From the NCBI GenBank assembly GCA_004802705.1, contig SGPL01000366.1, positions 1 to 33,995 of the forward strand: a stretch of 33,995 bases of DNA, written 5' to 3'. The notes under the pieces are model-generated. The model worked only from the letters and a program-made list of their open reading frames with translations. It was not told the DNA's origin and ran no database searches. Positions 22,856-33,649 of the stretch are shown in pieces. The stretch comes from Bondarzewia mesenterica (lineage: Eukaryota; Basidiomycota; Agaricomycetes; Russulales; Bondarzewiaceae). Position 1 is the first letter of the stretch. Every line of letters begins with the position of its first letter. The translations under genes were made by a program, and so were the position numbers.

Positions 22856-25800
22856 TTATGAGAGAGTGTCTTTCAATCGCTCCGCAATCGGCTCTCCCTG
22901 GAAGACCTCCTGCAGCACCTCTCGCACATCCTCGACATAGACGAAGCGGATCCCCGTCTTGACGCTCTCGGGCACATTCTCCTCGATGTCGGACCGGTTA
23001 GCGGCAGGCGCGATGATCGTCTTGATACCCGCGCGATGGGCGGCGAGGATCTTCTCCTTCAACCCACCGACTGGGAGGACCTGGCCAACAAGCGAAATCT
23101 CGCCAGTCATAGCTACGAAAGGGGCAAAAAGACGATAAGTTGTTAGCATACGATACTGAGTGCACTACCAGACTTGACGCACCGATATCAGGGTTGATCC
23201 TCGTCTTGGAGAAGAGTGATACGAAAGCAGACAACAGCGCTGTACCAGCACTAGGTCCCTCCTTGCCAATGCTCCCCTCGGGCAAATGCACGTGAATATC
23301 GCGATCGTTCAAGAACTGCTCGTCAGGGTTCTTCGTAATCCCAAGCTCGTACCCATGGCTCTTGACCCAGCTCAAAGCGATCTGCGCACTCTCCCTGATG
23401 ACTTCCCCGAGTTTACCAGTGAGCTGAAGGCCACCCTTGCCTGGCATAGTCTGCATATTCAAAAGAAGCCACAAAGTGAGCGACAAGCAGATAAGGAAGA
23501 AGATAATGAAGACGCACGGTAGCTTCAACAGGCATGACGGCACCCGATCCATTACCCAAGTATCCCAATCCAGTGCTGACGCCAGGCGGCGGGAGGCGTG
23601 CATACATCCTATCCTTGTGATACACCGGTGGGCCAACGTAGTCCTTCAAGTTCTCCGGCGAAATTATTACATGCACCGTATCCGGAACATTAAGGGGCTT
23701 CCGCTCCTCCGTCGTCACGGTCTTGCGTTCCTCGACCTTGTCGTCAGTCGCTGTCGAAGGTTCCGTTATCGTAGGGTCGTTCGGGGGTGCGTCCTGCGAC
23801 GGCACGGTCTTGGCGTGGCCTTGCGCGTCGGTCGGGTGCTCGGGTTGGGCCTTGATCTCGGGGAAAGCATCTTCGCCGAGATCCTGGACGATTTTCAGCG
23901 CAGCTTTGCGGTAGATCTATGAGGATGCGTAAGTTAAGAAGTTAGTACTCGATATATGCGCGTGCTGTTACCTTTTCGATGTGCTTTTTGAGATTACGGA
24001 CACCGCTCTCGCGGCAGTAGTACTTGATGAGCACGTCGACGCTTGCAGGGTCGAGCGTCACGTCGGCGTTCTTCAACCCAGAGGACTCCTTGGCCTGGGG
24101 ACCGAGATATTTGTCCGCAATGACGGATTTCTCTTCTGAGACGTAACCGCTGACTTCTAGGACTTCCATGCGGTCGAGAAGGGGTGCGGGGATGGTGTCG
24201 AGAACGTTAGCAGTGCAAACAAAAAGGACTCTGGACAAGTCAACAGGAACATCCATGCTAAATGAAAAAACATTTAAACATTAAGATTGGAAATCACAAA
24301 GACAGATAAGATGCGCACTAGTGGTCCAAGAATGCATTGTTTTGCTCGGGATCCAACATCTCCAACAGTGCACTAGCGGGGTCACCGTTGATACCACGAC
24401 CAATCTTGTCGACTTCATCAATCAAGACAAGTGGGTTCTCCGTGCCGACGCGTTTGAGAGCCTGGATGATCTTCCCAGGAAGCGCACTACACCATATTCC
24501 CATCAGTCAGACAGATCTATGCTGGACACCTACATATAGAAGACTACTCACCCAACGTATGTCCGCCTGTGTCCTTTAATCTCCGCAACATCCGTAAGAC
24601 CACCAACAGAGAATCGGAAGAACTGCCGGTTCAACGCGCGAGCGATTGACTTGCCGATAGAGGTCTTTCCGACACCAGGAGGACCAACAAGACAGATGAT
24701 TTTGCCTTCGACGGTACCACGCAGTTTACCGACGGCGAGGAACTCGAGAATGCGTTCCTTAACGTCTTTCAAGCCATAGTGGTCCTCGTTGAGCACCTGT
24801 GTGGCATGAGCGATGGAGTAGTTCTCGGGAGAGTGTTGACCCCAAGGGATCTATTGATAATTTCGATCAATAAAAGTTTCGTAAACGAGAAAGATTGAGG
24901 GATCGCGAACCTGAGTAAGCCAGTCGAGATAGTTCCGGGTAACGTTCGCCTCAGAGGCTGCAGGCTCGAGGTGCATGAGCTTGTTGAGTTCCTCGTCGAA
25001 GACCTTCTTGGCTGTGTCCGACATTTTGAGCGAGGCAGCCCGTTCTTTAAACTTCTCGATGAGCTTATCCTTCCCGTCCGACTCCATGCCCAACTCCTTC
25101 TTGATCCCCTTCAGCTGCTCCATGAGATAGTATTCCCGTTGACGCTTCGCGATCTTGCTATCCACGTCGCGTGAGAGTTTGCTCTGCAGCTGGGCATTAA
25201 TGAGTTCCTTCTTCAGGACGAGCAGCGCTTTGCGGAGACGGTCTTCGACGACGAGTGACTCGAGTACATCCTGCAGCTCTCCCACCTCACCAGTCGAGAC
25301 AGCTGCGGCAAAATCGGCCAGTTTGTCGGGCTCATCGAAAACGTTGGATGCGACCTGGTTTATGGAGAAGTTCGTGATTTGGTCTCGGAAAAGCGGGTTC
25401 AGCTGTGCGATGTCCTTGAATACGGAAACGATCTCGGACATGAACGCCCGGATATACTGATCATCCTTGTTGAACGGTTGGGTCACCATGTTCTCGACGT
25501 TAACTATAGAGATGTCGTAGTCTTGCAAGAACGAAGTCTGAAGAGGGGTGGGATGGATCTTGGCTACCTGGTCACCCGAAGCTTCCGCTTCCGCTAGTTC
25601 TGTTGGCGGCGCGGGAGAAGGCGGAGGTGTCGGGAGCTGCTCTTCATTCGGCGTCTTGTCTTGCTGTTCGACGTTTTCGACGGCGACCGTAGACGGATGC
25701 GTCCCACCAACCTTGACCAGATCCGTGATCTTAATCCTTCGGTGGGGATACAAGACGGCCGTCAAACCTTCTTCTTTATCATCCTTCGTTGGACCGGTGT

Positions 25801-26464
25801 TGGCCGTGAACACGCTGGTGATCTGTGCAAAGACGCCGACAGGGTGCACCGAGTTAATATCCGTGATGACGTCCGCGTCTGCCTGTTCGTCCTTGAGAAG
25901 GAACGCGCCAAGATAGGGTTGCCCGCGCTTCATCATCTCCTTGATCGCTGCAACGACTTGGGGATTGCGAACGACGACTGCCTTGTAAAAACCGGGGAAA
26001 AGAGGGCGACGGGCGATGGGAAGTGCGAGGACCTGGGGGTACAATTCGGGGACGGATTGCCGGGAAATAGATGTCGGTGGTGTTGGTGGTGGCGGGGGAG
26101 CAGGTGAGTCGGAGCCATCGGGACTGTCACCGCTAGAGGACGAGGATGAAGACGACGGAGGTGCCGATGATGAAGATGCACCTCCTGAATCCTCTTGCGA
26201 GCCCTCCAGTAATACTCGGTCATGTCCGAAGGGATCCTGCGCGATATCTCGGCTTGATTCTGTCTGACGAGGTATCTGCGCAGCTGGATAGTAGTTGACT
26301 ATGGTCGAATAGCGTGCTCTGCGCTCCAAAACGGTTGGCGAAGGCCGCGTTTGACTGACTGCTTGCGAGTGCAACCGAAATTTGGAGACATGGGGGAGGG
26401 CGCGCTGGCTGGGTCGGGCCGCCGCCGACGTCGCCGCCGTGCGAAGGCTAGCGAGAAAGTTCAT
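22856..26464 (-). CDS. PIM1: Mitochondrial ATP-dependent Lon protease
   Basis: AAA+ serine protease of the mitochondrial matrix that removes damaged proteins. Exons in transcript order are 26464-24911, 24850-24552, 24486-24319, 24257-23972, 23916-23518, 23450-23183 and 23112-22856, giving 1076 residues (yeast Pim1 has 1133). The ATG at 26464 opens a basic, Ser/Ala-rich, acid-free N-terminus, a typical mitochondrial presequence. A Ser/Pro low-complexity stretch lies near residues 95-135. The Lon N-domain starts near [12 protein letters not shown] and is followed by a long coiled coil. Walker A is GPPGVGKT at 574-581 and Walker B LIDEVDK at 639-645. A charged, Pro-rich insert of roughly 60 residues separates the ATPase from the protease domain, as in other fungal Lon proteins. 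The catalytic dyad is Ser969 (GPSAGT) and Lys1012 (GGLKEK), spaced 43 residues as in yeast. The intron at 23917-23971 has a perfect TACTAAC branch site. Confidence 0.96.
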
Positions 26465-26890
26465 CAACGCCCCAGCAAGATGTGGGCGAGAAACGACGGA
26501 GGCTAATGGAAGACGAGGAGCTGAGAAAAAGAGAGAGTAGGGGCCACGACACGACGGTCGTGGGTCGGTGGGGCAAACAGCTTGGCCAGCGTTTCGCCTC
26601 TGGATGACGCAAGCGGCTCATTACCAATCTAGGCAACAAAAATCACCCTCGAGTCACTATCTCTTGTTCTCGAAGCATCCCGATAATTCGATACACTCAA
26701 GTTTTGTTCAATTTCTGACGTTACACTGACTCTAAGATTGATTTACTTAAAAAAAGAGGAACAGTTCAAGGTCAATTCCTTGCGATGGGAGCGGGACCAC
26801 TTCGGACCAGTTGCTAGCAGTATGTAATTTCCCACGCCTTATGGGTCCCCATGTACTCGTACATCTTCTACCATCATTTCAAGTGGATTT
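26465..26890. other. PIM1 upstream region
   Basis: Just upstream of the PIM1 start the minus strand reads as a pyrimidine-rich leader (ACTCTCTCTTTTTCTC and CTCCTCGTCTTCC, about 26495-26545), typical of fungal promoters. From about 26690 to 26890 the DNA is AT-rich with no reading frame of note, up to the left end of the inverted-repeat element. Confidence 0.5.
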
Positions 26891-26970
26891 ACACTGCGTT
26901 TCACGAGAATATTACGACACGGCGTGATCTCTCCGTGGTCAGCAAATAACACAGAAATAACACAGAAATC
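26891..26970 (+). repeat. Left terminal inverted repeat
   Basis: 80 bases matching the reverse complement of 29471-29550 at 75 positions. It contains GGCGTGATCTCTCCGTGGTC unchanged in both copies and ends in a short direct repeat of ATAACACAGAA. Confidence 0.85.
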
Positions 26971-26990
26971 ATGCACAAATCACACTGTCC

Positions 26991-27079
26991 GCATGATCTC
27001 TGGAGAATGATACAGTTACTCCAGAGATCATGCTGAAATCATACAGAAATCCTCCACAGATTATCTCTCTGTATGATTT
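26991..27079. repeat. Two subterminal hairpins (14-bp and 12-bp arms)
   Basis: The arms GCATGATCTCTGGA (26991-27004) and TCCAGAGATCATGC (27020-27033) are perfect complements with a 15-base spacer. Three bases later the arms AAATCATACAGA (27036-27047) and TCTGTATGATTT (27068-27079) form a second perfect pair with a 20-base spacer. Placement just inside the left terminal repeat suggests transposase-binding or structural ends. Confidence 0.75.
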
Positions 27080-27419
27080 TAGCCTACCCACACCTTACCG
27101 GATAGTTACCTTACAGTTACCTTATGGTTATCGAAATTGAATTTTGTTATCCTTATTGGGGCATATTGGCCTGGTGCTTTGGGTTCAGTTTTTAAAATTT
27201 CATGCTCTTAAAACATGAATGCACTCTCCATGCGATGAATTAGCAGAAGATAGTATACATAGATTTGTAAAGGGTATTGATGCTACATCAAGTGGGGGTA
27301 AGGAGAGCTGGTATTGCGATGGTACAGCAAGCACTCTCAAATCCTCACGCTCTCAGATCCCGGTGCTGCGCCTGGGATAGCATCTACCCTCGTTGGTCTA
27401 ACTATTGGCACTAAACTTC

Positions 27420-27850
27420 ATCATCGTGAAATGATGGGGTTGAGTCCAGGGTACACAACAGAAAAGGCTCGCCGTGTGGAAACGGCGGGTTCAGAACGTG
27501 GTCGGCGAGTGTGGTGGGCAAGCGCGGAGTCCGTCGTGTCGAAATGATGGGACTGGGGGCGGGCGTGGTGGGTGGAGCTCAAAGCCCTGTCGAGTCGAAA
27601 TGACGGACTGAGGTGAGGTGGGTGAGCACAAAGCCCCGTCTTGAGAAATGATGGGGATGCGGGGCGAGGTGAACGAACACGAACCTTGTTGTGCTGAAAA
27701 GACAGGGCTGGGAAAATGGTGGATGAGCGCAAACCCCGTTGTGCCAAAACAACGAGGCTGTGGATGTTCTGGAGCTACCGTCTTAAAATGGCGGGGCTGG
27801 GCGCTTGCTGGTCGAACACGAAGCCCCACCGTGTAGAAATGATGGGTGAA
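27420..27850. repeat. GC-rich minisatellite, about nine degenerate copies of 40-62 bp
   Basis: Units share the order GGTGGGTGAGCGCAAA, GCCCCGTCGTGT, then GAAATGATGGGGCTGGG. The GAAATGATGG-like anchor recurs at about 27428, 27479, 27541, 27597, 27644, 27696, 27744, 27784 and 27835. Unit length varies, so the repeat does not keep one reading frame, although the minus strand stays open for 200 codons across it because stops are rare in this composition. Confidence 0.8.
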
Positions 27851-28310
27851 GAGAGTGAATGCGCACCTTGTCGGCTGACAGCAAGTGGTGTTGCGATGGG
27901 ATGGGATCATGCAATGTCCTAGATTAGATCTGATCTGATTGGATGAAAGCGCGTGTATCGGAGGGCCGTGCGGTATCCCTGCATGCATACGGGATGGTCC
28001 ACTGTCGGCCACAGGTGAACTGTCGCGAACGGGAGTCCTGCCATTCGCTGCATCGGGACGCGTAATGTTCGGAGCCAGAATATCAGACACGGTCGGGGGC
28101 TGGAAACGTAGACTATATTAATATTGTTTGAACGATTGTTCGTGTGGATGGATCGGCGGGGGAGAGTTCACGTTCAAAACGTCGGGTTCGGAGGTGGAGG
28201 TTGTCTCTGCCTCCGAGTGGATCCTTGAATTTTGAAAATTGATGAAATGAAACGGTGGGAGGGAGGTTGGCAAAGTCGTCGAGGTGGCTGGCGTTCGGAT
28301 GTGCAGAAAT

Positions 28311-28336
28311 CGACGTTCAATGTTCAACATTCGACG
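28311..28336. repeat. Palindromic CGACGTTC/AATGTT motif
   Basis: AATGTT and AACATT arms sit between CGACGTTC and TCGACG. The array resembles the cluster at 9954-9980 and lies inside the inverted-repeat element. Its role is unknown. Confidence 0.4.
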
Positions 28337-29470
28337 TGCAAGGCGTTCGGCGCGTGCGAGTTGAGTGAATTGGCCTGTTGGATGAAGTTAGTTTTGAAGC
28401 TCTAGCTAGCGTGAAGATCGAATACTGGATGAGGATGTTAGTTCCTGTTACATTCTTGCAAGGGGATCGTCGCGCGCGCAGCGATCATGATCATGGGCAA
28501 TCGAGTCGTCTGATGCAAGGTTTGAGGCAAAAATGTCCGCGATCGCCTTGGATACTTATGAGCAAGCAATGGATCATGCACATGATCCACACATGGACCT
28601 TCTCAGGATTTCGAGAGCCCGCTGCCACATTAGAGCCCGCGCATCTCGACTCTCGATTTTGCACACTTTGCGCACATCGCATCTGGATCTACTCCTTCAC
28701 CGGACGTGGAATGGGTACATCGACACAACCTCATACTGAGTGCCAGATCGCAACCAGCTCTCCCTTCTCCTCCACACAAGTCAACATGTCCCCCGAATGA
28801 CAATATCATGCTGGGCCCTCCAAAACCATGCCATATAGCCATGCAGACACGACTCGCCGTAAGCGCGTGAGCACCAACCGAGGGGTATGTGCTCGAACTC
28901 TAAACACGATGCCCTCAAGTTCAGACCATTGCTATCTATCAGAACTCACTGCAGCAGTTATTGGCACGTTGCAGAGCAGGGGACCCGAGCATCCCCAATA
29001 GCATGATATGTGCATATACCGCATATATGAGGCCTGCCGAGAAGGGTTGGTGGTGGTAGGGGCAGTATGGAGTGAGCAAGTATCGGACTCACCAAAACAG
29101 CGGGCCTGGGCATCTTTGGTATCATGACAATCGGGACATCTCCAGATTGCCAGATACTGTGATGGTGGCATGATTGGCAGTGGGGGCCGTTGTATTCATG
29201 ATGGCAGTGTATGCGATTGCGAGGTGGTGAAAGGCGAGAGAGAAAAACGCACAAGTCAGAAAACCATATAGGGCGCGGCCGTAAAATGGACAAGTCAGAA
29301 ATGGATATTAATTCGTATTTGTAGATACAGAGTTTGTGTTGGTAAGTACAAATTGAGAAAATGAATGGAAAAGATTTTCGAGGACTGAGAGCTCACAAAT
29401 GATCTGTGGATGATTTGAAGAGGATCAGTGGATCAGCACGAAATCATGCACGAGCGTGATCTGGAGGTAT

Positions 29471-29550
29471 GATTTCTGTGTTATTTCGGTGTGATTTGCT
29501 GACCACGGAGAGATCACGCCGTGTAGTAATTTTATCGTGAAACGCAGTGT
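29471..29550 (-). repeat. Right terminal inverted repeat
   Basis: Reverse-complement partner of 26891-26970 with 5 mismatches in 80 bases. Inside it the sequence keeps related words (CTCCAGATCACG, TGCATGATTT) but not the paired hairpins seen at the left end. Confidence 0.85.
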
Positions 29551-31451
29551 GCTCATCTCGCAGATGCCCCTTGTCTTTAGCATTGAAATAATCCGGTGTA
29601 TGTACAATCAATAAATCTGATGAACCAAGTGAGCAATCTCCACCCATCCCACTTGAATCATGCTAATGTTCCCGTTACCTGACTCGTGCGATGTTCGTTG
29701 CACGGTAAACATCAGTACTAAATTTCGGTTGGTGGCATTGCACCGGGCGCCAATAGGCGCCAATGCTGCAGAAGTCACAGACCTATGACAGTCCATACTG
29801 GACAAAAATACCTTTTTACAGACCCAATTATGCTTATTTATTCAGATCTAGCCATATCTTCATATATATAGCCAGATATATGTCAATCTAGCACTATCTA
29901 CCAAAATCTAGCTACATCTAACTATATTTAGCAACATCTTGCAATATATAGAACTTTCTCAATAGCTCCGAGCACGATCTTGCAAGATCTTGCAAGATTT
30001 CACCTGCTATATCTTGCAAGATATACACCTTATGTTAACCACAGTGTCAATGATCATATTTTCGAAACACCAGGTATGCTGGCCATCTATCCTAGATTTT
30101 GCTCTACTCACCTCCATCTCGGAAGATCGAGCGGACAGAATATGCTCTATTTCACTCTATCCGCAACAGTTGCACGTGCACACCGGCCTCTATTTCGCTC
30201 TATCTTGCAAGATCCACCTGTTAATTTTGCTATATTTACACTATCTACAATGATCACGCACACAGATCTCTGTCGATCTACTCTAAATCAATTGCCATCT
30301 CCCCCCTGCCGTCTCCTGCCACCCGATTTCTGGCTCTGGTAAACCCTTTCCAGCATTTTAGTAATGCCTCTAACACCTTTTGGTCTGCTCCGCACATTTT
30401 TCCTTCATCTTCAATGTCCTAACAGCCGTCCCTTCCCTAGCCATCCCTCCATCTGATCATCCCATTCCGAGCCGATCATCTTCCCGCCCTTTCTCTGGTC
30501 CGACTATCTCTCCTAGCCCTTTCGCACCATGCTCTCTCCCATTCATGGATATCACTCATCGCCATGCACACCGTCATTGCATTGTTCGCCCTCTCGTCCC
30601 TGTTACCATCCATCATCACCGTCATCACTCGCTCTGCTCATCATGTTTCTGGCTCCCCATCGTTGCCATCGCACGCTCCGTACCATTCATTCAGCCTCTC
30701 TATCCATCTCCTCACATACCCCCTTTTCTAAGTAGCTTCTTACTCATCGATAGAGGTACAACATAAAAGGATCACAGTCATCTCCTATATACCACATGAA
30801 TCAGATTCCATGAAAAACCCACCATGTTTCACGGTATTGTCAGCATGTCAGTGTCCTGCTAGAATTCATCAGTGCAACATCACCACTTCATCAAGTCATA
30901 AACATATTCACGAGCAACGCAGCGGACAAGCAAAAGAGACCGTGCCCAAGTCCTGCAACAAATCGTTAGCCAAGCAATCCATTGAGCGTAAAACAATAGT
31001 GATCTGAGATGCAAAGATCAGACACAGGTATCGCGCCCACAGTGAGCACTGTCCAGTCAGAACTATATGTCTAACACACAGCAAGGGAGGTTTCAACCAT
31101 CCATTAGATGCAACACTCTGTGCACACACAAATGTACGATATGCCCACCTGCTCATGACCATTCCACAACAATAATACTGCTGCGTGTTCTGGCACCTGC
31201 TGTCCTGGTTGTGACCTACGCTAGATTCCATCCAAGGTTTCCTATTAATCATTCTTTCCTCTAGCCCACGATGAGTGCGATGATACTCACTGCAGTCCAA
31301 CAGGTCACGACATTCATCATTTGAGCGCTCCCATGTCTGTCTTCTTTCACGCCAAGTCACTGTGCATTTCATACAAAATAAATGATGACTGCTCAGACAC
31401 GACCCATACGAACATGCCCTTCCCAGGTTGCCAATCATTTCCTCCAACAAA
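29551..31451. other. Low-complexity intergenic DNA
   Basis: From about 29840 to 29960 the DNA is AT-rich with a loose 11-12 bp period built on ATCTAGC or ATCTTGC. A palindromic 12-mer recurs up to 30213. From about 30340 to 30740 the plus strand is strongly pyrimidine-rich (CCATC, CTCTC), which keeps several frames open without recognisable motifs. From 30900 to 31450 a minus-strand frame of 180 codons, rich in Cys, Trp and Arg, lies downstream of the unidentified gene and probably reflects its 3' flank or introns (a GTGAGT near 31290 pairs with CTAG near 31262). Confidence 0.45.
29845..30213. repeat. ATCTAGC-type tandem words and recurring palindrome ATCTTGCAAGAT
   Basis: The perfect 12-bp palindrome ATCTTGCAAGAT occurs four times, at 29977-29988, 29987-29998 (overlapping the first), 30011-30022 and 30202-30213. 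Just upstream, words such as ATCTAGCC, ATCTAGCA, ATCTAGCT and ATTTAGCA recur every 10-15 bases. Four exact copies of a 12-mer within 240 bases is far above chance. Confidence 0.75.
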
Positions 31452-33535
31452 TCAGATATTGGGGACCATCTCCAAAACTGCCATCACCCTCTCATTGAGC
31501 TTCGTGATCTTCATTATGATGGCCTCTAACTCTGTGCTGGTTGTCGACACACTATCTAGCGTGTAGGCAGTAGGCGGCCTCAAGATCTCTCGCTCGAGCA
31601 TAGCATTGAGCAGCCTCAAAGTATGCACATTCATCGACCCAATCGCCTCCTCAGCATTCATCGCATGGTGCAATTGCAGGTGCGCTTCCCTTGCTTGTGT
31701 AAACTGCATTCGCATCACTGCTAGCATAGCAGGCATGATCCTAGACCAAGATGCGACATCCCAGTGGTCAATCTGCAACCCATGGATGTTGGCGGGTACA
31801 ATGTAATGCCCAAACTGAACCCCCAACTCTTGAGAGATGTCCATGACATGCCGCTCACTGAGGCAATTCATGTAGGCTATGCCATAGCCACTCGAGCACC
31901 ACCCACGGTACTGCGCCAACTCAGCCGCGAAGCATTGCCCAAGATACTCATTGACGGCAGTCACCCCACAGGCTGTGGGAGCCAGCACCATCGACGTGAC
32001 AGGCGGGTGACTCAGCATCAGCAATGCTAGTAAAAGATTGTCTGTCTGTCACCCAGCATGATCCAAATAATCCCAGTTCAGTGCAAGACATCCCACAGAT
32101 CACCATACTGCTTACCTCGTGATATATGTATAGAACATAAATGGGGACATCTTCAGCGAGACCCTGCTGCTATAGCAACTCCAGACTCTCCCCCGACAGC
32201 AATACAGGCACGAGGGCCACATTTGGTTGCCCGACAGCGATGTCCACCCATTGTCTGAGCTCTCGAAAGTTGCCCGTGTGGTCCATGTAATTATCCGATA
32301 TTCTGGTCGGCCGATTCAATATTCCAATCCGTGTTTGTGGGAGAAGTTCACTGCTGTCCCTGATGGCTTAGAGCGCGCATCCTGATGGTGCGCCCAGAGT
32401 GATCAAGCCTTCTAACAAATATCCTACTGCTGGCACAATGCTCGGAAGGGACAATACTTCTGTGAACATCCCTTCACGGCCTTCAGATCTAGAGATTGCC
32501 ATGCCGATAAACAACAGTGTGGCTGAGGCACGAATGGCCACTAGCCCAATGTTAGGATGTCTGTTCAAGAAAGACAGGCATGCATCGAGACTTACTCTCT
32601 GGTGCTCGTTCTCTAGCAATTAGAGGTGGGGACGCCGCATCGCCCCATTGCACGGTGCCACCATGTGGAAGTGCAGACCGATGAGTGGCCTCACGGTCAG
32701 CGCGGCTGAATTCTACATTGAGCAGGATGAGATCTTGTAAAGCAACATATACCTTGTCCCATACCATTCTCGATGGTATTGTGATGGCTTGGTCATCTCT
32801 CTGGCGTGTTCGGCGTGTGTTGGATGATTCCCGAGGTTGAGATGCTCTCCCCTGCTTGGACTCCTGTCGAAGGTGAATCCGAGTGAGCACGGATTGGCTC
32901 AAGTCCCTGCAGAGTTCAGATCACATTGATCAGTCTGAACATTGTGTTCAGCAGCTCGCATCTTGCATTTGGATGATTAGCCCCATCTCCAGAATGAGGT
33001 AACAATTGCCTACCATTGGCCTCGTCCTGTGCCATGCTCATCACTGGAATCTCATCCCTCACTCGTTCTAGTTGTGGTGTATCCCCCCTTTGGGTTCCCT
33101 CTTCTATTACCGAAGTGAGTGAGTCTTGCGTGGCACGCTTACCTAAGAAGACAATTACGACCACAGCAGAGGCAATACAGTGATACATGACATACCTGGT
33201 ATGGCAGTATGCGAGGGGCTCTGTATTCCGAAATTAAACTCACCCCAGACCACCAGTTCACCCATAGGGTCGCTGGTCGGAGGCCTCGATGGTGATGCTA
33301 AGACCACAGCACGTTCCCCCTCTGATTCACAAGAAACATCCGACGTAGACAACTCTTTATCCCTATGCTGGACGGGTGTATTCTGCATTTCAACCATCTG
33401 CTGAAGCGCCGCACTGGTGTACATCGGCACGTCGTGCCGAAGTGGAGGGTGAATCAGTCGACTTGACCAAGTTCTGTTGCTCAACGGAGCTGTAGGTGGG
33501 GACGAAACAGATGAGGATGATAAGGAGGAAGGCAT
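31452..33535 (-). pseudogene. Unidentified multi-exon gene, possibly disrupted
   Basis: I do not recognise this protein. Minus-strand frames join well at several GT-AG introns. 33535-33196 joins 33142 across a 53-bp GTATGT intron. 32906-32596 joins 32540 across a 55-bp GTAAGT intron with a CCTAAC branch. 32116 joins 32045 across a 70-bp intron into a final 198-codon exon ending at 31452. The N-terminus starts MPSSLSSSSVSSPPTAPLS and is Ser/Pro-rich; middle parts have ALVPVLLSGESLELL and DVPIYVLYIYHE; the last exon is Ala/Leu-rich and helical, with no membrane segment. Two joins fail: 33014 to 32906 needs an unusual GTTACC donor, and the link near 32360-32430 stays out of phase. An in-frame TAG lies at 32170-32172. 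Either introns are misread or the gene is decayed. It sits between a transposon-like element and a tandem repeat. Confidence 0.4.
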
Positions 33536-33649
33536 TGCAGTCTAACAGTGCCCAACGACAGCAGCCTTGGTGAAAGAGGTTCTTGCCCCCCAAAAAGAAA
33601 TTCGCGGATCAGATGCAAGCTGGTGCAAGGTCCACATTATTCAGTGCCT

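Larger units (their letters stand above)
26891..29550. mobile_element. Candidate non-autonomous or decayed DNA transposon with 80-bp terminal inverted repeats
   Basis: The left end (26891-26970) and the reverse complement of the right end (29471-29550) align without gaps over 80 bases with 5 mismatches, starting ACACTGCGTTTCACGA, and diverge abruptly on both sides. The 2660-bp interior has no recognisable transposase. It contains paired hairpins next to the left end, a nine-copy GC-rich minisatellite, and short decayed frames. The flanks (GTGGATTT left, GCTCATCT right) show no target-site duplication, so the element may be old, rearranged, or two solitary inverted copies of one repeat. CACTG/CAGTG-like ends are seen in several cut-and-paste families; I cannot assign one. 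Confidence 0.6.

Noticed and set aside
28932..29293. Cys/His-rich peptides on the minus strand as a KDZ-transposase zinc domain
   Set aside because: A short IWRCPDCHD-like string resembles Cys clusters, but no further conserved residues or neighbouring transposase sequence support it.
30380..30766. 128-codon plus-strand frame as a gene
   Set aside because: It is low-complexity C/T-rich DNA, open in two frames, with no recognisable motif.
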